The notes beneath the pieces are model-generated. The model was not told the origin of the DNA. It made no database searches and saw nothing but the letters and a program-made list of their open reading frames with translations. DNA of 64,000 bases from an uncultured Barnesiella sp. (lineage in GTDB: Bacteria; Bacteroidota; Bacteroidia; Bacteroidales; Barnesiellaceae_A): positions 92,671 through 156,670 of the forward strand of contig CALUJY010000001.1 of the NCBI GenBank assembly GCA_944321085.1, given 5' to 3'. Positions 19,492-28,803 of the stretch are shown here, in pieces. Position 1 is the stretch's first letter, and every line of letters begins with the position of its first letter. Both the position numbers and the translations under genes were made by a program.

Positions 19492-19567
19492 AAGATAACA
19501 AAGTAAGATTGTCCATGCGAATAGTTAATTTCTCTATTTTTATTACTGTCGCCTCTGGTTTACTTTG
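19492..19567 (+). promoter_or_regulatory. Activator-type promoter of the GH36-GH97-SusCD operon (copy A of a twin module)
   Basis: The 17-mer AAAGTAAGATTGTCCAT lies at 19500-19516, inside a 25-bp block (19492-19516) that matches 43114-43138 at 23 positions. TCTATTTT follows at 19533-19540 and a -7-like TTACTTTG at 19560-19567 (one mismatch to TAnnTTTG). The distance from TCTATTTT to the -7 element is 19 bp, so its terminal TTTT fills the -33 position. All offsets are the same as in the copy ahead of the MFS gene, which suggests the same activator acts at both. The start codon of GH36 is 49 bp downstream of the -7 element. Confidence 0.72.
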
Positions 19568-19616
19568 CATTGTCTAATACTGCGCTTGGGAATTAACAAC
19601 TAAATTAACTAATACT

Positions 19617-21794
19617 ATGGCACGAAAAAGTACTATATTATCATGCCTTATTGCATTAACCGCATCTCAGGCTTTTGCTATCGGTGAAACGATAACGATT
19701 TCAACAGAAGATGTACAGCTTGTTTATAAAGTCGATGACCAAAACAAATTGCGTCAATGTTATTTTGGGGCTTCGCTTCACGACGATGCTGCCAATGTGC
19801 AAATGACCAAAAACGATGCTTTCCCCTCTTTTGGTACTTCGTATGTGAATGAACCCGCTTTGCGTGCCGTTCATGCCGATGGAAATACCTCTACCGAACT
19901 GGCATACGTATCGCATACTACGGCCGAAGAGGCCGATGGCGTGCAACATACCGAGATTACGTTGCGCGACACCTATTTCCCCTTCGATGTGGTACTTTGT
20001 TTCAATGCCTATCAAAAAGAAAATGTTATAGAGGCATGGACTGTGATTTCGCACAATGAGAAGAAACCGGTCATGCTCTACAATTATGCTTCGTCGCACC
20101 TCTTCTTTTCTGAGCCGACCTACTATCTCACCCAATTTTATGGAGAGTGGGCTGATGAAATGAAGATGGAAGAGATGCAGCTTACCCGTGGTAAGAAAGT
20201 CTTGGAATCGAAACTCGGTGTTCGTTCCAACCAACATGCCCACGCTTGTTTTTTGCTCGGTCTCGATGCTCCGGCGCAAGAAGATGCCGGTAGGGTATTG
20301 GGCGGTACATTAGCTTGGCCCGGAAGCTGGAACTTGACTTTCGATGTCGATAATTTGGAGAACCTCCATGTTATATGCGGTATCAATTCTTTTGCTGGCC
20401 AATATTCGCTGGCCAAAGGCGAGAAGTTCGAGACTCCGCGTATGCTTTATTCTTATTCCGAAGAGGGAACGGGTACCATTACCCGCAATTTCCACCGTTG
20501 GGCTAAGAAATACGGTATATGGCGTGGCGACCGCACCCGTACTACGTTGCTCAACAACTGGGAGGCTACCTATTTCAATTTTAACGAAGAGGTGCTCTCG
20601 GGAATCATCAAAGATGCTTCCGACATGGGATTTGAGCTCTTCTTGCTCGACGATGGTTGGTTCGGTACGAAACATCCCCGCAACTCGGATAATGCAGGCT
20701 TGGGCGATTGGCAAGTGAATAAGGCCAAATTGCCTCACGGGCTGGGTTTCTTGGTAGAAGAGGCTGCCAAAAACGGTATCAAGTTTGGCATTTGGCTCGA
20801 ACCCGAGATGGTAAATCCTGCCAGCGAACTGTATGAAAAGCATCCCGACTGGGTAATTACGCAACCCAATCGTCCGCTCGACCTCAGTCGCAACCAGCTT
20901 ATTCTCGACCTCTCGAATCCCAAAGTACAAGACTTTGTCTATTCGGTTGTAGATAATACCATGACCGAAAATCCCGGTATCGCTTATATCAAGTGGGATT
21001 GCAACCGCTTTGTGACCAACTCGGGCTCTTTCTACTTGCCGGCCGAAAAGCAATCGCACCTTTGGATAGAGTATGTGCGCGGTTTGCTCAGCGTCTTCGA
21101 GCGTGTACGTGCCAAATATCCCGACGTATGTATCATGCTTTGTTCGGGTGGCGGCGGCCGCATCGACTATGCTTCGCTGCGTTACTTCGACGAGTTCTGG
21201 ATTAGCGATAATACCGATGCCTACAATCGTATATTCATTCAGTGGGGGGCAACCTATTTCTTCCCCTCGATGGCTTTGGCAAGCCACGTATCGGTAGTGC
21301 CCAACCATATTACAGGCCGCACGGTACCTCTCAAATTCCGCTTCGATGTTGCCATGTCAGCCAAACTCGGTATGGACCTCCAACCCAAAGATATGTCTCC
21401 CGAAGAGAAAGAGTTCTCTAAAAATGCCATTCAAGAGTACTACGGTATTCGCGAGATAGTACAACATGGCGATTTGTATCGTCTCCTCTCGCCCTATGAG
21501 AGTGTACGCACCGCAATGATGTACGTAAGTGAAGATAAGAAAGATGCCGTGGTATTTACCTACCTGTTGGATAAGGTTATTAATGGCGGAAACAATCAGG
21601 TGCTTTATCTTAAAGGACTCGACCCCGAGAAACGTTACCGTCTCAACGAGCTTAATAAAGCTCCTAACACATACTCATGGTTTACCCCGCTCGAAGGAAA
21701 GAGCTATACCGGAGCTTATCTCATGGAGTATGGATTGCGCTTCCCCATGTATAACCAATATGAGAGCAAAATCATTCGCCTCACAGAAGAATAA
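19617..21794 (+). CDS. GH36 alpha-galactosidase, exported
   Basis: 725 residues with a signal peptide (MARKSTILSCLIALTASQAFA). The architecture is standard for GH36: an N-terminal beta-supersandwich (about 25-310), a (beta/alpha)8 barrel (about 320-640) and a C-terminal beta domain. The barrel contains FELFLLDDGWFG, GIKFGIWLEPEMVNP, the nucleophile motif YIKWDCNRF (D461) and the acid/base motif WISDNTDAYNRIFIQ (D531). It should be a retaining exo-alpha-galactosidase releasing terminal alpha-linked galactose in the periplasm. First gene of an operon with GH97 (8 bp), SusC (12 bp) and SusD (20 bp). The ATG at 19617 is preceded by the twin-module promoter. Confidence 0.94.
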   Translation: MARKSTILSCLIALTASQAFAIGETITISTEDVQLVYKVDDQNKLRQCYFGASLHDDAANVQMTKNDAFPSFGTSYVNEPALRAVHADGNTSTELAYVSHTTAEEADGVQHTEITLRDTYFPFDVVLCFNAYQKENVIEAWTVISHNEKKPVMLYNYASSHLFFSEPTYYLTQFYGEWADEMKMEEMQLTRGKKVLESKLGVRSNQHAHACFLLGLDAPAQEDAGRVLGGTLAWPGSWNLTFDVDNLENLHVICGINSFAGQYSLAKGEKFETPRMLYSYSEEGTGTITRNFHRWAKKYGIWRGDRTRTTLLNNWEATYFNFNEEVLSGIIKDASDMGFELFLLDDGWFGTKHPRNSDNAGLGDWQVNKAKLPHGLGFLVEEAAKNGIKFGIWLEPEMVNPASELYEKHPDWVITQPNRPLDLSRNQLILDLSNPKVQDFVYSVVDNTMTENPGIAYIKWDCNRFVTNSGSFYLPAEKQSHLWIEYVRGLLSVFERVRAKYPDVCIMLCSGGGGRIDYASLRYFDEFWISDNTDAYNRIFIQWGATYFFPSMALASHVSVVPNHITGRTVPLKFRFDVAMSAKLGMDLQPKDMSPEEKEFSKNAIQEYYGIREIVQHGDLYRLLSPYESVRTAMMYVSEDKKDAVVFTYLLDKVINGGNNQVLYLKGLDPEKRYRLNELNKAPNTYSWFTPLEGKSYTGAYLMEYGLRFPMYNQYESKIIRLTEE

Positions 21795-21802
21795 TTATTA
21801 CT

Positions 21803-24037
21803 ATGGAAAATTCTTTTAAGTTGTTGATATCTATGCTCTTGGTGGCAGCGTGTACATGCGGCTCGGCTGTCGCACAAGAGGATTACGTGGTTGCATCGCC
21901 CGACGGAAACATCCAGCTCAGTGTTTCCGCCGGAGAGCAACTTGCGGTTTCACTCCTTGTTGATGGTGAGCAACTTGCCTCTACTCCGGTGGGTCTGGAT
22001 ATCAGACAATATGGAGTTGTGGGTAACAACCCTGTTGTGGGTTCTGTGGATAGAAATCATGTTGAAGGTGAAATAAAGGTTGTTATAGGAGAAAATCCGT
22101 CGGTTTACGAGAATTACAACGAAATGACGCTCGATTTGGGCGACTATTCGCTCGTGTGTCGCGCCTATGATGAGGGTGTGGCATGGCGTTTGGTAACGCG
22201 TATCGACGGGGACATAATCATTACCGACGAGGTTGTCGACTTTACTTTTGCCGGCAACCCCGCGGTATGGTTCTCAGAGGCTCCCGAGAGTATGTCGCAG
22301 TGGGAGCTTTCGTACGAAAAGTACGAGTCGGCGGCCGCTATTCCCGACGGGTTGTTTAGCGTCAACCCCATGATGATAAAGTACGAAGATACAGGCCTGG
22401 GTCTTACCATTATAGAATCTGATATAGATGATTATCCCGGCATGTTCTTGCGTAGTACGGCCGATGGTCACCTGCATGGTAAGTGGGCACAGTATCCCAA
22501 TACCATACAAAATTCGAGTATCTACGATTCGCAGGCCGTATTGTCGCGATACGATTATATAGCCCGCACGGTGGGTACGCGTGAGTATCCGTGGCGCGGT
22601 ATTATTGTTTCGCGCAGCGATGTAGAGTTGCTCAATAACGACTTCATTTATAAGCTCGCCAAGCCTCAGAAACTGGCCGATACTTCGTGGATAAAAGCTG
22701 GTAAAACAGGTTTCGACTGGTTGGTCGACGGTGTTCTCGAAGGAGTAGACATCCCCAACGGTCCCGATGAGCCGCGTACCCTCGAACTTTATAAATATTG
22801 GGTAGATTTCTGTGCCGAGTACGGATTGGAATATATGACTTGCGATGCCGGCTGGGATGAGAGCTACATGACAGAGTTGTGCCAATATGCTGCCGAACGC
22901 GGTGTGCGCATCTTTGTGTGGGACTTCTTCAATATGATGCTCAATGACGAGTCGCGTCTCGACCGCTTCAAACGTTACGGTATTGCCGGTATTAAGGTCG
23001 ATTTCATTGCTCGGGACGACCAAATAGCTATCGGTTGGTTAACCCGTATGGCCGAGCTTACTGCCAAACGGCAGATGCTTCTGCTCATGCATGGTTGCCC
23101 CAAACCCACAGGTTTGCACCGCACATATCCCAACATCATCAGTTACGAAGCTGTACACGGGCTCGAAAACAACAAGTGGGACTATTCCTGCAATCCTACC
23201 TATATGGTGCAATTCCCCTTCTTGCGTATGTTGGGTGGTCCGGCCGATGCTACTCCCGGTATGCTGAGTAATTGTACTTATCGTCGTTTCAGAATTAAAC
23301 CTACCGGTCGTCCCGATATGTGGGGCACACGTGCCAATGCTATGGCGATGTATGTCGTATTCCATCAGACACTCGGATTCGTTAGCGACTCTCCCGTAGA
23401 GTATCGCAAGGTGCCCGAGATTATGGAGTGGCTCAAACGAGTACCCACCGTATGGGATGAGACTCTGCCTCTGCAAGGCGAGATGGGCGAGTATATTGTC
23501 ATGGCTCGTCGCACGGGCAGCGAATGGTATGTAGGAGCCATGAACAACGCGTCGCGTGAGGAGAGCAATTACAGCCGTACGGTAGAGATAGACTTCTCTT
23601 TCCTTACCCCCGGCGAAGAGTATGAGGCATACGTCATAAAGGATACCGATATGTCGAACCGCGAAGCCACCGATTGTGCCATAGAGACAATAGAACTCAA
23701 TAGTGAAAGCAAGATTTCCTATTACCTTGCCAACGGTGGTGGAATGGCCATGCGCATCTATCCCAAGGGGCAGGGCGGAATAGAGAACACCGTGGCCGGT
23801 GGCGACGATGCCATAAAAATCTCCTATCGTCCGGCAGGAGAGGCTGTCAGTGTCGAGAGCGCCTCGCCCGTCACGGCAGTCTATATGGCCGATATGCTGG
23901 GACGTGTCGTACCGGTTAATGCGACTTTGCCCGCATCGCATTTTTCGGTTTCGTTAGAGGGCGTCGACAAAGGAGTGTATTGCTTTGTCGTCGTTACTGC
24001 CGATATGAAGAAAACGTTACAATTCATCAAATACTAA
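21803..24037 (+). CDS. GH97 glycoside hydrolase, retaining type (alpha-galactosidase-like), with C-terminal tail
   Basis: 744 residues. The signal peptide ends near AVAQ (25); a lipobox-like VAAC at C17 is an alternative. An N-terminal super-sandwich (about 30-290) precedes a (beta/alpha)8 barrel with YMTCDAGWDESYM, AGIKVDFIARDDQ (D400), LLMHGCPKPTGLHRTYPN and YEAVHGLENNKW. Inverting SusB-type alpha-glucosidases lack the Asp in the KVDF position, whereas the characterised retaining alpha-galactosidase has its nucleophile there. D400 therefore points to retention and alpha-galactoside cleavage. The last 80 residues are beta-rich and end in GVDKGVYCFVVVTADMKKT, resembling a type IX secretion sorting tail. 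It sits between GH36 and SusC in one operon. Confidence 0.9.
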   Translation: MENSFKLLISMLLVAACTCGSAVAQEDYVVASPDGNIQLSVSAGEQLAVSLLVDGEQLASTPVGLDIRQYGVVGNNPVVGSVDRNHVEGEIKVVIGENPSVYENYNEMTLDLGDYSLVCRAYDEGVAWRLVTRIDGDIIITDEVVDFTFAGNPAVWFSEAPESMSQWELSYEKYESAAAIPDGLFSVNPMMIKYEDTGLGLTIIESDIDDYPGMFLRSTADGHLHGKWAQYPNTIQNSSIYDSQAVLSRYDYIARTVGTREYPWRGIIVSRSDVELLNNDFIYKLAKPQKLADTSWIKAGKTGFDWLVDGVLEGVDIPNGPDEPRTLELYKYWVDFCAEYGLEYMTCDAGWDESYMTELCQYAAERGVRIFVWDFFNMMLNDESRLDRFKRYGIAGIKVDFIARDDQIAIGWLTRMAELTAKRQMLLLMHGCPKPTGLHRTYPNIISYEAVHGLENNKWDYSCNPTYMVQFPFLRMLGGPADATPGMLSNCTYRRFRIKPTGRPDMWGTRANAMAMYVVFHQTLGFVSDSPVEYRKVPEIMEWLKRVPTVWDETLPLQGEMGEYIVMARRTGSEWYVGAMNNASREESNYSRTVEIDFSFLTPGEEYEAYVIKDTDMSNREATDCAIETIELNSESKISYYLANGGGMAMRIYPKGQGGIENTVAGGDDAIKISYRPAGEAVSVESASPVTAVYMADMLGRVVPVNATLPASHFSVSLEGVDKGVYCFVVVTADMKKTLQFIKY

Positions 24038-24049
24038 TACCAATTTATC

Positions 24050-27000
24050 ATGAAAAATTACTCATTTAGGACACTTTTAGTGTTGTTGATGACGCTTCCC
24101 GCGGTTGCATCTGCACAGGTGCGAGGAGTGGTTTACGACAAAAGCTCGGGCGATCCCATGGTGGGAGTCAGTATTGTCGTAAAGGGAAACAGTAGTGTAG
24201 GAACGATGACCGATTTGGACGGTAAGTTCTCCATCAAAGCTAAGGATGGCGAAGTACTTCAATTCACCTATATCGGTTATAATGAACTTGACATGAAGGC
24301 TACTTCTAAGGAAGAAATGAGAATTTATCTTGTTGAAAATGCAGTTGAGATGGATGAGGTTGTTGTTGTCGGTGTCGCCATGAAGAAGAGCGACCTTACC
24401 GGTTCGGTGCAACACCTCTCAGCCGATAACATCAAGAATGTTCCTACCGCCGATATTAACCAAGCTCTGCAAGGACGGGTTCCCGGTGTGTATGTAAAGA
24501 GCAGCCCTCGTCCCGGTGAAACAGCATCTATCAAAGTACGTGGTAACAACTCTATCTCTTACGGAACCAACCCTATCTACGTAGTCGATGGTTTGGTAAT
24601 GGATAGCGGTTTCGATGCCCTTAACCCTAACGATATCGAGTCTATCGATGTTTTGAAGGATGCTTCGGCAACGGCCATCTATGGTGCCCGCGGTGCAAAC
24701 GGTGTTATCATTATCACCACTAAGAAAGGTAAGAGTAAAGAAGGACGCCTCACGTATGACGGTTGGGTAGGTTTCCAAGACTTTACGAAAACAATCCCCT
24801 TCCTGAACGGCGAGCAACTCTTCGACCTCCGTGCCGAATCGTATGTCAACTCAGAGTTGCGTTACAAACACCCCACATGGACCGAAGAGCAAATCCAACG
24901 TCAGGCAGAGCGTATCTACTACACCCGTGAGCCCGGACGTAACCAGGCCTTCTCGGAGCGCGAGCTGAATGCCCTCAACAACGGCATGAGCTACAACTGG
25001 CTCGATATGGTTACACAACCCGGTTTGGAACAGAACCACTCGCTCAGCTTCCAAAAGGCTACCGACAAGGGTAATATCTATATCTCTTTCGGCTACAACC
25101 AACAGAAAGGTCAGGTTATAGAGACCGGTTACGAGCGTTTCACAGGTAAAGTCAATGTAGAGCAAGAGATAAAATCGTGGTTGAAGGTAGGTACCAATAA
25201 CTCATTCTCCTACTCCGAGCAACTTCCCAGCAAGGGCGATATTTTTTATAGCGCACTTACTGCATGTCCGCTCTTGGAACCCAGCGAAGACTATACTTAC
25301 ATGCTTACCGGTTTGGTAGAAAACCAATCGGCCACCAACCCCTTGCTTACCAAGTATATCGACCGCAATCTCATCTCCTCGCGTTTGCTCAGTACTTCGT
25401 ATGTCAATATCAATCCTATAAAGGGTCTTGATATCCGTTCTACTTTCTCTCTCAATTACCAGAACTACGAAGACTACTCTTACTATGGAACCAAGTCGGC
25501 CGACAGTATCAACAACGGTCGCGACGGACAATCGGTTCAGAAAAAAGGTCGCAATGTAGAGTGGGCATGGGATAACTCTGTGCAATACAGCAATACTTTC
25601 AATGACGTACATCGCGTATCGGCTCTCTTCTCTATGAGCTACTCGCGTTTGGCAGGTAATTACAACCAAATAAACGCACAAGGTTATGGCAATGACCTTT
25701 TCAGCTATAAAAACATGAGCGGTGCTGCCGATAAGGAGAATGTATATTATGCTTCCGATTTCTGGGCTTCGACTCTTGCTTCCTATATGTTGCGTGCCAA
25801 CTACTCTTACGATGCACGTTACTACATTACCCTTACGGGTCGTTTCGATGGTTCTTCGAAGTTCGGTCCCAACCACAAGTGGGGCTTCTTCCCCTCGGTG
25901 GCTGCTTCGTGGAATATCGCCAACGAGAAATTCATGGAGTCGGTTCGCGATATCAACAACCTCCGTCTTCGCGTAGGTTATGGTGTTGCCGGTAACCAGA
26001 ATATCGACCGTTACAAATACTACACTATCTTCTCGCCCTCTACCAGCCTCGAAAGCGTTATCTTCACCAATGGCGGTGAATTTGGTAACCCCGACCTCCG
26101 CTGGGAAGAGCAAAAACAAGTGAACGTAGGTTTGGACTTCGGTGCATGGAACGACCGTCTTAACTTCTCGATAGACTACTTCCATATCGATAACGACAAC
26201 TTGTTGATGATGCGTAGTATGGCTGCTTCGTCGGGTTATCTTAGAAAAATGGATAACGTGGGTTGTATGACCAACCAAGGTGTTGAGTTTGCTATCAATG
26301 CAACTCCCATACAAACCAAAGACTGGACATGGACCGTAGGTTTCAACATCGCACACGACCGTAACAAAGTTACCAAGCTCTATGATGATGTTACTTACAT
26401 CTACAACCTTGGCGGATATAGCAACAACGAAATCCAGACAACCGGTAACCTTTTCATCGGCGAGTCTATCAATAACTTCTATATCTACGAGTTCGACCGT
26501 ATTATACAAAACACACCCGAGGACTTGGCTCTCGCCAAGAAATATTCCGAGGCTACCGGTCGCATTATCGAAGCCGGTGACGTGCTTCCCAAAGACCGCA
26601 ACAACGACGGTACTATCGATGATAAAGACCGTTATATTGCCGGTAGCAGCGACCCCTTGTTCTATGGTGGTCTCTCTACGACACTCTCTTGGAAAGGTCT
26701 TTCGCTTGATATATTCTGCAACTTCTCTTATGGAGCCAAGGCTGTCAGCTCTCTGTATGAGACGCTCCTGAATACTTCGGGTATGCCCGTGGCTACGGCA
26801 CATGCCGACATGCTCAACCGTTGGACACCCGATAACCCAAGTACAACCATCCCGCGTGCATTCTTTGCCAGCGGCCGCTATTCGCGTAGTGAAACCGATA
26901 TATCGTTGCAAGATGCTTCGTTCTTCCGTCTCGCCAACGTGACATTGTCTTATACCTTCCCCGCCGAGCTTACGAGAAAAGCATACATCGAGAACTTGCG

Positions 27001-27121
27001 TCTCTATGTTACAGGAAACAACCTGCTCACGGCTACCAAGTATAAAGGTTATGACCCCGAAATGGGCGACTGGTATCCTGCTACTCGCATGATTGTTTGC
27101 GGTTTGAATATTACTTTCTAA
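24050..27121 (+). CDS. SusC/RagA-type TonB-dependent outer-membrane transporter
   Basis: 1023 residues. A signal peptide (1-22) is followed by a carboxypeptidase-regulatory-like domain (about 24-95, VRGVVYDKSSGDPMVGVSIVVKG), a TonB-box-like EMDEVVVVG (100-108), a plug domain (about 115-230) with the SusC signature NDIESIDVLKDASATAIYGA, and a 22-strand barrel ending in the aromatic GLNITF. It imports oligosaccharides across the outer membrane using TonB energy, with the SusD partner as its lid. The gene lies 12 bp after GH97, and SusD begins 20 bp after its stop. No truncation or frameshift. Confidence 0.97.
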   Translation: MKNYSFRTLLVLLMTLPAVASAQVRGVVYDKSSGDPMVGVSIVVKGNSSVGTMTDLDGKFSIKAKDGEVLQFTYIGYNELDMKATSKEEMRIYLVENAVEMDEVVVVGVAMKKSDLTGSVQHLSADNIKNVPTADINQALQGRVPGVYVKSSPRPGETASIKVRGNNSISYGTNPIYVVDGLVMDSGFDALNPNDIESIDVLKDASATAIYGARGANGVIIITTKKGKSKEGRLTYDGWVGFQDFTKTIPFLNGEQLFDLRAESYVNSELRYKHPTWTEEQIQRQAERIYYTREPGRNQAFSERELNALNNGMSYNWLDMVTQPGLEQNHSLSFQKATDKGNIYISFGYNQQKGQVIETGYERFTGKVNVEQEIKSWLKVGTNNSFSYSEQLPSKGDIFYSALTACPLLEPSEDYTYMLTGLVENQSATNPLLTKYIDRNLISSRLLSTSYVNINPIKGLDIRSTFSLNYQNYEDYSYYGTKSADSINNGRDGQSVQKKGRNVEWAWDNSVQYSNTFNDVHRVSALFSMSYSRLAGNYNQINAQGYGNDLFSYKNMSGAADKENVYYASDFWASTLASYMLRANYSYDARYYITLTGRFDGSSKFGPNHKWGFFPSVAASWNIANEKFMESVRDINNLRLRVGYGVAGNQNIDRYKYYTIFSPSTSLESVIFTNGGEFGNPDLRWEEQKQVNVGLDFGAWNDRLNFSIDYFHIDNDNLLMMRSMAASSGYLRKMDNVGCMTNQGVEFAINATPIQTKDWTWTVGFNIAHDRNKVTKLYDDVTYIYNLGGYSNNEIQTTGNLFIGESINNFYIYEFDRIIQNTPEDLALAKKYSEATGRIIEAGDVLPKDRNNDGTIDDKDRYIAGSSDPLFYGGLSTTLSWKGLSLDIFCNFSYGAKAVSSLYETLLNTSGMPVATAHADMLNRWTPDNPSTTIPRAFFASGRYSRSETDISLQDASFFRLANVTLSYTFPAELTRKAYIENLRLYVTGNNLLTATKYKGYDPEMGDWYPATRMIVCGLNITF

Positions 27122-27141
27122 TCCTTAAATACTATACCATT

Positions 27142-28710
27142 ATGAAATCGGTTATTAAGAAATTAAATATTTTCGCTTTGGCAGTAGGCTTGGCTGCTAT
27201 GCCTGCTTGCAGCGATTTCCTGATTGAAGAGCCGCAAACGTCGCTCTCCATAGAGCAAGTCCTTTCGGATATGGACAACATTCAGCCCTATCTTAACGGA
27301 TTGTACTCCAACTTGCGCAAGTGCCGCATGTCGCGCGAAGGTTTGCGCGTAAATCACGGTACCGATGAGCTGAAAATAGGTGAAGCCCAACACAATGACC
27401 TTACGAAAGGCGCATTCGACGACTTCTCGCCCCTTTATAACAGCGAGAACCCCTATTTTGCCGAGCTCTGGAACTTGCGTTTCCCCGTGGCTGTACAAGC
27501 CGCTCAAGCTCTCCATTATCTCGAACCGCAACTCAGCACCGTTGAAGAGTCGCGTCAAACCGAGTTGAAGTCATACATAGGACAAGCTGCTTTCTATGAG
27601 GCAACGGCTTACTTTGAGCTTACATTCTACTGGGGAGAAATTCCTTTGACAACGATTGCCGAAGATGGTTCGGTGCAACTCTCGGGCAGAAAATCGCTCA
27701 ATGAGGTATATAAGAAAATGGTAGATCTCTATACGAAAGCCATGACTTATTTGCCCGATACACGTCAAAGCGACGGCCGTATCCCCACCACGTGGACGGC
27801 AAAAGCTATGCTTGCCAAAGTATATATGGCAGCCGAACCGACTTCTGAATATCGTCGTTACGACCTGGCTCTCGAACTTTTGCAAGATATAGTCAATAAT
27901 GGCGGTTTCTCACTGATGACTAATTATAGCGACTTGTGGGATCCCAATGTTTCTTGTGACCAAGAGTCGTTGTGGACATTCTACTTCAACAACACTACCG
28001 ACCTCAACTACCTGCAATGGTACTGCGGTACGCGTGCCGCTTCGGGTTGGAACCAACGCTGCCCCTTTGGCGGTTACGACGAGGCCGTTCCTACACAATA
28101 TGCTTACAGCACCGTTGCCAATGGCGGTGTGTGGGAAGATGGCGATACCCGTAAAGATGCCAGCTTGCGCTATGAGTTTACCTGGAACGGACAGGCCTCT
28201 TCGGCAACTCCCGGTTTCGGTGACGACCAGTTAGACCCGCATATCAAGAAATATGAGGATGAGCGTATCGTAGAGCTCGACCAAACTTTCTGGAACTGTG
28301 GTAAGAATACCTATTACTTGCGTTATGCCGATGTGCTTCTGCTCTATGCCGAGGCGCTCAACGAGACAGGCAACACTTCGGAGGCTGTCAATGTAGTAAA
28401 CAATCAGGTGCGTGCTCGTGCCTGGAACTGGAACCTGCCGGCCGAAATGGCTTGGAATCCCGGTATGGGAGCCGATGAGTTCCGCACAAAGATTCTCGAC
28501 GAGCGTATGCGCGAGTTGATGGGCGAGATGTGGCGCCGTTACGACCTGCTCCGCACCGGCAAATATGTGGAGTACACAACATTGCGTAACCCGTGGGCTG
28601 CCGAGTCGGGCAACATGACCGATGCTCACAAGCGTTTCCCCATTCCATACACTGAAATTACGCAAAACGAATTTATTACCGAGGCCGACCAAAATCCCGG
28701 CTTGAAGTAA
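27142..28710 (+). CDS. SusD/RagB-type glycan-binding lipoprotein
   Basis: 522 residues from the ATG at 27142; the frame is open further into SusC, but this start gives the proper lipoprotein signal. The signal peptide ends in PAC with C23 followed by SDFL, the usual SusD start. Alpha-helical TPR-like segments are seen at YFELTFYWGEIPLTT and WTAKAMLAKVYMAAEP, and the SusD C-terminal block at YLRYADVLLLYAEALNETG, DERMRELMGEMWRRYDLLRTGKY and KRFPIPYTEIT. It forms the outer-surface lid on the SusC barrel and selects the glycan. A hairpin follows the stop. Confidence 0.96.
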   Translation: MKSVIKKLNIFALAVGLAAMPACSDFLIEEPQTSLSIEQVLSDMDNIQPYLNGLYSNLRKCRMSREGLRVNHGTDELKIGEAQHNDLTKGAFDDFSPLYNSENPYFAELWNLRFPVAVQAAQALHYLEPQLSTVEESRQTELKSYIGQAAFYEATAYFELTFYWGEIPLTTIAEDGSVQLSGRKSLNEVYKKMVDLYTKAMTYLPDTRQSDGRIPTTWTAKAMLAKVYMAAEPTSEYRRYDLALELLQDIVNNGGFSLMTNYSDLWDPNVSCDQESLWTFYFNNTTDLNYLQWYCGTRAASGWNQRCPFGGYDEAVPTQYAYSTVANGGVWEDGDTRKDASLRYEFTWNGQASSATPGFGDDQLDPHIKKYEDERIVELDQTFWNCGKNTYYLRYADVLLLYAEALNETGNTSEAVNVVNNQVRARAWNWNLPAEMAWNPGMGADEFRTKILDERMRELMGEMWRRYDLLRTGKYVEYTTLRNPWAAESGNMTDAHKRFPIPYTEITQNEFITEADQNPGLK

Positions 28711-28729
28711 TAACTTCTTCTCTGTATCG

Positions 28730-28762
28730 CCATGCGGGTCTCTCCGTGATTGACCCGCATGG
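28730..28762 (+). other. Intercistronic hairpin after SusD
   Basis: CCATGCGGGTC (28730-28740) and GACCCGCATGG (28752-28762) form an 11-bp perfect stem with an 11-base loop. Only ATTTC follows, so it probably sets relative mRNA levels (partial termination or 3' protection of the SusCD message) rather than fully ending transcription. Confidence 0.65.
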
Positions 28763-28803
28763 ATTTCTCAGATAATTTGTTTAACATTTTAATTCTATTC
28801 ATT

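Noticed and set aside
25202..26911. 569-codon minus-strand frame opposite SusC
   Set aside because: Shadow frame of a strongly codon-biased SusC gene; no signal peptide or motif.
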